In this document: positions 19,637 to 26,588 of the stretch, in pieces | Numbering within the stretch: position 1 is the stretch's first letter | Layout: every line of letters begins with the position of its first letter | NCBI RefSeq assembly: GCF_007570825.1 | Contig: NZ_SUNB01000002.1 | Span: 744,001 to 808,000 of the forward strand | DNA length: 64,000 bases | DNA from: Pleionea sediminis | GTDB lineage: Bacteria > Pseudomonadota > Gammaproteobacteria > Enterobacterales > Kangiellaceae | Direction: 5' to 3' | The notes under the pieces: model-generated | The model's input: only the letters and a program-made list of their open reading frames with translations | Databases searched by the model: none | Told to the model about the DNA's origin: nothing | Translations under genes and position numbers: made by a program

Positions 19637-21790
19637 ATGAGTAAAGAATTATCAAAGCGATCTCCTTTTACGTATTTATTAACGTCAACCGCCGTGTGCG
19701 CTTCGTTAATGATGTCCAACGTAAATGCAGATACTCAAACAGAAAAAAGCTTTTCACCATCCTTTCCTAATGAACAAGAACTCGTTGTTAAATTCAAATC
19801 AAGTAATGGAAGTTTAAAAACTCAGGATATAACTTCTCGCTTGCAACAATTTAACATTCAAAATAATTCATCTTTAACCATCCGACGTTCTTTAGCGTCT
19901 GGAGCACAACTCATTCATTTCAAAAATAAGCAAGAAAAAGACGCGCTTATTGCAAAACTAGAAAGTCGTGATGATGTTGAATATGCAGTTCCAAACTACC
20001 GACTGTACACAATGAAAACTCCCGACGACAGTCGTTACAACGAACAGTGGCATTACTTTGAAAGTGCCGGCGGTATCAATGCTCCTGCTGCCTGGGATAT
20101 CAACGAAGGTAATGGCGCCGTTGTCGCTGTCATTGATACCGGTTACCGCCCACACGTCGATTTAGTCGATAACATTATTGGCGGTTATGATTTTATCTCT
20201 GATCCAGAAACCGCGCGCGATGGTGATGGTCGTGACAGTGATGCCAGTGATGAAGGCGATTGGTGGGGCTGGTTCGAGTGTCCCGGTATTTTTCTTCCAC
20301 AACCAAGTAGTTGGCACGGTACTCACGTTGCCGGAACTATTGCTGCGGTTTCCAACAATGGAATCGGTGTCGCTGGTGTCGCACCTAAAGCAAAGGTTGT
20401 TCCAATTCGAGCATTAGGTAAATGCGGTGGAACACTAGCCGATATACAAGACAGTATCCTTTGGGCTGCTGGTATTTCAGTTTCTGGAACAACTACCAAT
20501 GAATTCCCTGCTGATGTCATTAACATGTCACTGGGCGGTGGAGCTGCGTGTGATGCAGCAATGCAAGACGTGATCAATCAAGCCACGGCAGCAGGCTCTC
20601 TCGTTGTTGCTGCATCAGGTAACAGTAATGCAGACGCTTCAGGTTTTGTTCCTGCCAGCTGTGACAATGTGTTAACGGTTTCTGCGACTAATCGCAGTGG
20701 TGGAAGAGCAAACTACTCTAATTTCGGTGATGTCGTTGAAGTTTCAGCTCCTGGCGGCACTGGTTTAGGAGGCGATGCCGTATTATCAACTTTAAATACT
20801 GGAGCAGAAGGTCCGGAAGAAGATACGTATCGTGGTTATCAAGGTACTTCTATGTCGGCACCTCACGCTTCTGGTGTCGCGGCGTTACTTTTCTCTAAAA
20901 ATCCTTCGGCCACTCCAGCTGAAGTTATTGACGCAATTGTGAGTTCAGCAAGAGCATTCCCTGCAACCTGTAATGGATGCGGCTCAGGCATCATTGACGC
21001 GTTCGCTGCATTAGAAGCGATTGGTGGTGGCACTACTAACCAGCCTCCTTCAGCTGATTTCTCATACTCTGTCAGTGGCTTAAGCGTTAGCTTCACTGAT
21101 GGAAGCTCTGACAGTGATGGTAATGTTTCAAGCTGGAGCTGGGACTTCGGTGACGGCAATTCTTCCAGCGATGAAAACCCATCACACACTTACGCCTCAG
21201 CGGGAAGTTATACAGTAACGCTAACGGTTGAAGATGATGACGGTGCAACCGATCGTATTGCACAATCGGTTACTGTTGAAGACAACACTCCAGACAACCA
21301 GGCACCATCGGCAGACTTCACCTCATCAGCAAGAGATCTGAGCGTCCAGTTCCAAGATCAAAGTGATGACAGAGATGGCAACGTTGTTGGATGGGCGTGG
21401 GATTTTGGTGATGGAAATACTTCATCCGATCAAAACCCAGTTCATGACTACGCCAATGCCGGTACTTACACTGTGACTCTTACCGTTACCGATGACGACG
21501 GAGCAACAAACTCAACTTCTCAACAAATTGAAGTCACAGAAGCACCAGCGGGTGATCTTTCACTCGATGCGAGTGTTAGTTCGTTCTGGTTTATCCATAC
21601 GATAAACCTCTCTTGGAGCGGCGCGGATAATGTTGATCAAGTTGATATCTATCGCAATGGAACTCTATTAGCAACAACTGCTAACGATGGAGCTTGGTCA
21701 GAAAGACGTTTCTTCGGTGGCAGCGGAACTTACTCTGTTTGCGAAGCAGGAACTCAATCTTGCTCCAACGAAGTTACCGTTAATTATTAA
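19637..21790 (+). CDS. Secreted subtilisin-like serine protease with two PKD domains
   Basis: The 717-residue preproprotein has a signal peptide (~1-31), an I9-type propeptide (~45-125, LVVKFKS...DVEYAVPNYRLY) and an S8 catalytic domain with Asp167 (AVIDTG), His227 (SWHGTHVAGT) and Ser405 (GTSMSAPH). Two PKD domains follow (~470-550 and ~556-635, each with WDFGDGN), then a ~75-residue C-terminal beta domain ending SNEVTVNY. It is probably an extracellular protease; PKD domains often aid binding to insoluble protein or polysaccharide. AGGAG lies before ATG 19637. It is a tandem paralogue of the next protease and shares its upstream palindrome. Confidence 0.95.
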   Translation: MSKELSKRSPFTYLLTSTAVCASLMMSNVNADTQTEKSFSPSFPNEQELVVKFKSSNGSLKTQDITSRLQQFNIQNNSSLTIRRSLASGAQLIHFKNKQEKDALIAKLESRDDVEYAVPNYRLYTMKTPDDSRYNEQWHYFESAGGINAPAAWDINEGNGAVVAVIDTGYRPHVDLVDNIIGGYDFISDPETARDGDGRDSDASDEGDWWGWFECPGIFLPQPSSWHGTHVAGTIAAVSNNGIGVAGVAPKAKVVPIRALGKCGGTLADIQDSILWAAGISVSGTTTNEFPADVINMSLGGGAACDAAMQDVINQATAAGSLVVAASGNSNADASGFVPASCDNVLTVSATNRSGGRANYSNFGDVVEVSAPGGTGLGGDAVLSTLNTGAEGPEEDTYRGYQGTSMSAPHASGVAALLFSKNPSATPAEVIDAIVSSARAFPATCNGCGSGIIDAFAALEAIGGGTTNQPPSADFSYSVSGLSVSFTDGSSDSDGNVSSWSWDFGDGNSSSDENPSHTYASAGSYTVTLTVEDDDGATDRIAQSVTVEDNTPDNQAPSADFTSSARDLSVQFQDQSDDRDGNVVGWAWDFGDGNTSSDQNPVHDYANAGTYTVTLTVTDDDGATNSTSQQIEVTEAPAGDLSLDASVSSFWFIHTINLSWSGADNVDQVDIYRNGTLLATTANDGAWSERRFFGGSGTYSVCEAGTQSCSNEVTVNY

Positions 21791-21805
21791 TTCACTTCAA
21801 CCAAA

Positions 21806-21833
21806 GTCCTTGCGCTTTTCTTAGCGCAAGGAC
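21806..21833 (+). terminator. Hairpin after first subtilase
   Basis: GTCCTTGCGC and GCGCAAGGAC form a perfect 10-bp stem with an 8-base loop, 15 bases after the stop. It separates the two protease genes into independent transcripts. Confidence 0.7.
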
Positions 21834-22272
21834 ATCAAAAATATCAAAATCACCTTTTGTGATGCACTTCATTATTTTAAACTTTAATCGAAAAATTTTT
21901 CTTTATCACCAAGCGCATTTATTTCAATTTAAAACTTAAACAATGCACTTTCTCTGTTACAAAAAAAATCATTAAAGTGTAAAAACCTAATAAAACACGA
22001 TGTTTATAGGACAATTCTAAGACCATCTATTAACTCGCAATATTTTTACAAGAATTTTTTAATGAACAATAAATAAAACATTGGTACAACTAATTAAAAA
22101 CCCACATCGCACAAACAGAAAAAACAAAAATTAAAGTTAGATTTTTTTTTATTTTCTGCATCATCATTTTATTTATTTCATTCATCAATAATGATGCATT
22201 TTTGCAACAAATATCGCGCAATGACTATAGCTTTTGCTTGCATAAATGTATCTCATTTACATACTTAATCAC

Positions 22273-22290
22273 TTGAGTTGGCCAACTCTT
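22273..22290. promoter_or_regulatory. Palindromic element upstream of second subtilase
   Basis: TTGAGTTGGCCAACTCTT contains the perfect 14-bp palindrome GAGTTGGCCAACTC, 30 bases before the preferred start codon. It is the counterpart of the element at 19577. The surrounding gap 21834-22320 is strongly AT-rich with no gene seen. Confidence 0.55.
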
Positions 22291-22320
22291 TCACTCTTCA
22301 ATCACAATACGGAGCAGATA

Positions 22321-24480
22321 ATGTTAAAAAAATTATCAATTATGTCTCCCATTTCGTCATGGTTAACGTCCACTGCACTTTGTGCTTCGTTAATGCTGTC
22401 CAACGTAAATGCGGAAAATCAATCTGATCAATCAGAAGCGCCAACTTTAAGTAACCAACATGAACTGGTTGTAAAATTTAAGGCAAACAATCGCATCTTG
22501 ATAGCAACGGAAGTATCAAGTTTATTAACACAGTTTAATGAACGCCACGGCTCTCAATTATCAATACAAAGAACATTAGGAACCGGTGCACAATTAATTC
22601 GGTTGGAATCATTAGACGAAAAGCAATCCATTATTGATCAATTAAAAAACCGTTCGGATGTTGAATACGTTGTTCCAAATTATCGTTTGTACCCTCTCGC
22701 AACACCGAACGACAGTCGCTATGGCGAACAATGGCAATATCACGAATCTAGTGGTGGTATTAATGCGCCTGCCGCTTGGGATATTAACAAAGGCGATGGC
22801 GCCGTTGTTGCTGTAATCGACACCGGATATCGTCCGCATGTTGATTTAATGGATAACCTACTCGAAGGCTACGACTTCATTTCTAATGCAAACACGGCTC
22901 GCGATGGTGATGGACGCGACGCCGACGCAAGTGATGAAGGCGATTGGTTTGGAATATTTGAGTGCCCAGGCGCGCCTTTTAATTCTATGAATAGCAGCTG
23001 GCACGGAACACATGTCGCCGGAACCATTGCCGCTTTAGGAAATAACTCGGAAGGTGTTACTGGTATTGCGCCAGGCGCGAAAGTTGTTCCTGTTCGTGTT
23101 CTCGGAAAATGCGGTGGAACATTGGCTGATATTCAAGATGGAATGCTTTGGGCTGCGGGTATTTCAGTCGACGGCGTTCCCGACAATCGCAACCCAGCAA
23201 AAGTCATGAACTTATCACTTGGTGGTGGTGCCGCTTGTGACGCCGCCATGCAAGATGTGGTCAACCAAGTTACTGCCGCAGGTACGTTAGTGGTCGCCGC
23301 AGCGGGCAATAGTAATGCCGATGCATCACGTTTTACGCCAGCGGGTTGCGATAATGTATTAACCATTGCTTCAACCAATCGCAACGGCGGAAAAGCCAGT
23401 TATTCGAACTACGGCGATGTTGTTGAAGTTGCTGCACCGGGAGGAGAAACGTCGGGCGGAATAGAAAATGGTATTCTCTCAACGTTAAATACCGGTACAG
23501 AAAGACCCGCCGACGACAGTTATAACTTTTACCAAGGCACGTCAATGGCTGCACCTCACGCTGCTGGAGTCTCTGCACTTTTATTCGCACAAAAACCTTC
23601 CGCTACTCCGGCTGAAGTCACACAAATTTTAATCGAAACCGCACGCGAGTTTCCATCAAGTTGCGATCAATGTGGAGCCGGAATCATCGATGCACATGCG
23701 GCACTTAGCACTTTAGATGATCATGACAATCAAGCGCCAACAGCCAGCTTCTTTGGTGATATTAATGGCCTTACTGTCAGCTTGTTTGATGACAGCTCCG
23801 ATGCCGACGGCACGATCGTTAGCTGGGACTGGGACTTTGGTGATGGCAGCACTTCGACAGAACAAGATCCGATACATGTTTACCCTTCTGCCGGAAATTA
23901 CTTAATTACATTAGTTGTTACCGATGATGACGGTGCGACGGGTAGCTTTTCAGTCGAAGTAGAAATTTTTGGCGGCGACGATGACAACACTCCACCCGAA
24001 GCTGACTTTAGTTTCTTCACCGATGAATTAACGGTTGAGTTCGAAGACAACAGTGGCGACCGCGATGGCGAAATTGTTGAGTGGGCTTGGAGCTTTGGTG
24101 ATGGCGGAACGTCAACCGAACAAGATCCAACTTACACTTACAGCGAAGGCGGTACATTTACTGTCACCTTAACCGTTACAGACGACTTTGGTGCTTCAAC
24201 GTCTATTTCTCGAGATGTCACCGTCGAAGGTCCGCCAGTGAACGACCTGGTATTGGATGCTTCCGTTACATCTTTTTTCTTTATTCACTTTATCGACTTA
24301 ACCTGGACAGGTGCCGATGAGGTAGCACAAGTGGATATCTATCGTAATGGAACATTAAGAACCACCACCGGAAATGACGGTGCCTGGTTTGAGTTCCGTT
24401 TCTTCTTTGGCTCAGACACCTATCAAGTTTGCGCGGCAGGAACTGACATTTGTTCTAATGAAGTTACGGTTAATTATTAA
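22321..24480 (+). CDS. Second secreted subtilisin-like protease with two PKD domains
   Basis: The 719-residue product is a paralogue of the upstream protease with the same order: signal peptide (TALCASLMLSNVNA), I9 propeptide, S8 domain (Asp in AVIDTGYRPHVDL, His in SWHGTHVAGT, Ser in GTSMAAPHAAG), two PKD domains (WDFGDGS, WSFGDGG) and a C-terminal domain ending SNEVTVNY. The frame is open from 22246. The ATG at 22321 is chosen because GGAGCAGATAATG matches the other protease start exactly and the palindrome would otherwise lie inside the coding region. Differences concentrate in the PKD and C-terminal parts, suggesting diverged substrate binding after tandem duplication. Confidence 0.95.
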   Translation: MLKKLSIMSPISSWLTSTALCASLMLSNVNAENQSDQSEAPTLSNQHELVVKFKANNRILIATEVSSLLTQFNERHGSQLSIQRTLGTGAQLIRLESLDEKQSIIDQLKNRSDVEYVVPNYRLYPLATPNDSRYGEQWQYHESSGGINAPAAWDINKGDGAVVAVIDTGYRPHVDLMDNLLEGYDFISNANTARDGDGRDADASDEGDWFGIFECPGAPFNSMNSSWHGTHVAGTIAALGNNSEGVTGIAPGAKVVPVRVLGKCGGTLADIQDGMLWAAGISVDGVPDNRNPAKVMNLSLGGGAACDAAMQDVVNQVTAAGTLVVAAAGNSNADASRFTPAGCDNVLTIASTNRNGGKASYSNYGDVVEVAAPGGETSGGIENGILSTLNTGTERPADDSYNFYQGTSMAAPHAAGVSALLFAQKPSATPAEVTQILIETAREFPSSCDQCGAGIIDAHAALSTLDDHDNQAPTASFFGDINGLTVSLFDDSSDADGTIVSWDWDFGDGSTSTEQDPIHVYPSAGNYLITLVVTDDDGATGSFSVEVEIFGGDDDNTPPEADFSFFTDELTVEFEDNSGDRDGEIVEWAWSFGDGGTSTEQDPTYTYSEGGTFTVTLTVTDDFGASTSISRDVTVEGPPVNDLVLDASVTSFFFIHFIDLTWTGADEVAQVDIYRNGTLRTTTGNDGAWFEFRFFFGSDTYQVCAAGTDICSNEVTVNY

Positions 24481-24523
24481 CAAAAACGATTTTATAAATA
24501 GTTAAATCATCAAACTCCCTTTT

Positions 24524-24550
24524 GCCTGCGCTAAGCCGCAGGCTTTTTTT
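24524..24550 (+). terminator. Rho-independent terminator after second subtilase
   Basis: GCCTGCG and CGCAGGC form a 7-bp GC-rich stem with a 6-base loop, followed by seven T residues: a textbook intrinsic terminator. Confidence 0.9.
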
Positions 24551-24633
24551 ACCCGCCCCGCAATACACTCAAGCCTTGGTATCAATCGCTTAGCTCTCCT
24601 CGTATATCTCCGCTGAAAGCTCGAAAAATAACC

Positions 24634-24693
24634 TTGACACCCTTATACTGTATGGCATACAGTATAACACATACACTGTATACCACACAGTAT
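24634..24693 (+). promoter_or_regulatory. PadR promoter with two dyad operators
   Basis: TTGACA (24634-24639) is a consensus -35. Immediately downstream, ATACTGTAT and ATACAGTAT (24645-24653, 24657-24665) form a perfect 21-bp dyad. A second, less perfect dyad (24671-24693) repeats the ATACxxTGTAT/ACAGTAT half-sites. The operators cover the spacer, -10 and start region, as expected for PadR autorepression. Confidence 0.8.
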
Positions 24694-24705
24694 AAATGAA
24701 AAGCT

Positions 24706-25035
24706 ATGTCAGACAATAAACATTACCCAAAATTGAAGAACGAGCTGCGTCGTGGCGTGCTTATTCTGGCTGTATTGTCGGAGTTACGCGTTGAGCACTA
24801 TGGCTACTCACTTCGAAAAAGTTTGCTTAACAAAGGGTTAGAGATTGACGAAGGCACTCTTTATCCTCTGGTTCGCAGGCTCGAAACTCAATCACTACTC
24901 ACCAGTGAGTGGCGTGAAGAAGCCAATCGGAAAAAGCGGTTTTATCGATTATCCGACAATGGAAAATCGACATTGGAACAACTCATCAAGGACTGGAAAG
25001 ACGTTGAAGATGCCTTGAATAAAATTATTGAATAA
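24706..25035 (+). CDS. PadR family transcriptional regulator
   Basis: The 109-residue protein has the PadR winged-helix signature: RRGVLILAVLSEL..EHYGYSLRKSL, then EIDEGTLYPLVRRLETQSLLTSEW and KRFYRLSDNGK. These small regulators repress by binding ATAC/GTAT-type dyads, and two such dyads overlap its own promoter. It is the first gene of a two-gene operon, 9 bases ahead of a HAAS-domain membrane protein, a pairing common for this family. The inducing signal cannot be told from the sequence. Confidence 0.93.
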   Translation: MSDNKHYPKLKNELRRGVLILAVLSELRVEHYGYSLRKSLLNKGLEIDEGTLYPLVRRLETQSLLTSEWREEANRKKRFYRLSDNGKSTLEQLIKDWKDVEDALNKIIE

Positions 25036-25044
25036 GGAGTCCAC

Positions 25045-25995
25045 ATGACACTCATTGAAAATTACCTCGAGCATTTAAAAAGTTATCTACCCGATAATCT
25101 AAAGCAAGAAGTGTCCGATGAATTAGAGTCGGTACTTATGGATAAAAAAGAGGAGCAAGAAGATCGCGCTAACCGCCCTTTAACCAATGATGAAGAAGCA
25201 CAACTTCTTAAAGAATTGGGGCATCCCATGCAGGTTGCATCGAGTTACTTACCCAACCAAGAGCTAATCGGACAGGAATATTTTCCCGCTTTTAAAGAAA
25301 CGCTAAAAACTTCCTTAATCATTGTCTTTGTCGCAACATTCTTACTAAATTTGTCGAGCATTCTTGACAATGTCAATGTCATACAAGCAGCGATAACCGT
25401 TGTTTTCAGTACCCTTGAAACAGGGCTATTTGTCTTTGCCGTATTAACAATTATTTTCTATTTAATTCAGCAAACTCCAAAGTCGAAATCGTTTTTGTAC
25501 GAATGGAGCCCACAAGAGCTTCCCAATACCAGTCAAAAACTGAAAATCAGTCGCGTCGATTCATTAATAGAACTTGCAGTATATGGGTTTTTCTTTGTTT
25601 TGTGGCTAAGCTTCTTTCACCAACCGATTGAGCTAGGAATCAAGGGTAGTAACTTACCTGTTCAACTTAGTCCGGAGTGGAGTCTTGTTTATTGGCCAAT
25701 TTGCTTTGTCTTTGTCACAAGTCTATTTGTTAGCATACACAAGTTCATAAAAGCAAGTTGGCATAAAGTCAACTTAATTGTTGATATTATCGCGAGCATC
25801 GTCGCCCTAATAACTGTTGCTGCCATTATTCAATTTGAATCTTTTATTATTTTTGATCACTCAATAATTCAAACGAGTGAAGCTCAACAGCTTTTAAAAA
25901 TAGCAAACTCAACGGTTTACTCAATTGCCGCGGTTATCGCTTTAATTTGCGTTTGGGATATTGTGAGGCATATTTCCAGACTTAAAAAGAAATAA
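25045..25995 (+). CDS. HAAS-domain membrane protein partnered with PadR
   Basis: The 316-residue protein starts with a HAAS-like helical domain (residues ~1-70: IENYLEHLKSYLPDNLKQEVSDELES...LLKELGHPMQVASSY), known from proteins encoded beside PadR regulators. Then come about six hydrophobic segments (~90-110, ~125-147, ~178-196, ~215-235, ~245-265, ~285-305). It is an inner-membrane protein of unknown function, probably responding to or feeding the signal for the PadR regulator. AAGGAG lies 6 bases before ATG 25045. The 9-base spacing supports co-transcription. Confidence 0.85.
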   Translation: MTLIENYLEHLKSYLPDNLKQEVSDELESVLMDKKEEQEDRANRPLTNDEEAQLLKELGHPMQVASSYLPNQELIGQEYFPAFKETLKTSLIIVFVATFLLNLSSILDNVNVIQAAITVVFSTLETGLFVFAVLTIIFYLIQQTPKSKSFLYEWSPQELPNTSQKLKISRVDSLIELAVYGFFFVLWLSFFHQPIELGIKGSNLPVQLSPEWSLVYWPICFVFVTSLFVSIHKFIKASWHKVNLIVDIIASIVALITVAAIIQFESFIIFDHSIIQTSEAQQLLKIANSTVYSIAAVIALICVWDIVRHISRLKKK

Positions 25996-26031
25996 CCAAA
26001 GTCTACTCAAAGACATTTATATAAATATGAT

Positions 26032-26083
26032 TTTATTAGTACGATAAGACGCGATAGTTTTTAAGTCTTATCGTACTAATAAA
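26032..26083. repeat. 19-bp perfect inverted repeat (large hairpin)
   Basis: TTTATTAGTACGATAAGAC (26032-26050) and its exact reverse complement (26065-26083) flank a 14-base loop, 37 bases after the HAAS gene. It could be a terminator or mRNA-stabilising stem, though no U-run follows on the plus strand. The length and perfection also suit a relic of a mobile element or a protein-binding cruciform. Confidence 0.7.
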
Positions 26084-26117
26084 AAATATAAAATATAAAA
26101 TATAAAATATAAAATAT
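26083..26117. repeat. Five tandem AAAATAT heptamers
   Basis: Five exact copies of AAAATAT follow directly on the inverted repeat. The number of such repeats can change by slippage, and this array lies ~470 bases ahead of the TonB receptor. The remaining intergenic DNA to 26588 is very AT-rich with no gene seen. Confidence 0.8.
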
Positions 26118-26588
26118 AAAAGCTGTAATTATTACACTTATAAAATGGTATTTTTATATATTAATTTATTACTCAATAAGAATTCGGTTATAAAAAAGTC
26201 GCTTTGCCGAAATTTCTATATAACAAAGCAACTCAATGGACATACATAAAACTAAAACAAAGAATTTAAATACAATATATTTTCTCTCTATCCACCTCCT
26301 TTCTTTTCAAATTACCAACACTTTAAATCTCAATCAACAACACCAAATAACAAAACAATATGAAGATAATTCGCTGACTAAAAACAACGTGCGTTCAACT
26401 ATTAATTACTTATAACAGCTAATCACAAAAAAAATAAAGTGTTAAAAATAACAAATAAAATTATTTGCCATATTTCAAGAAATCCAGATAGCATTAATTG
26501 AGATACCTCAAAAGTATCTTGGAGTTACTGAATAAAAAAACAAAATAAATTCAGTGATAAATAAAATTTAAAATTAGGGGTTAATAAT

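Noticed and set aside
22246-22320. Upstream start for the second subtilase
   Set aside because: It would place the conserved palindrome and the GGAGCAGATA ribosome site inside the coding region and add a non-signal extension. ATG 22321 matches the paralogue.
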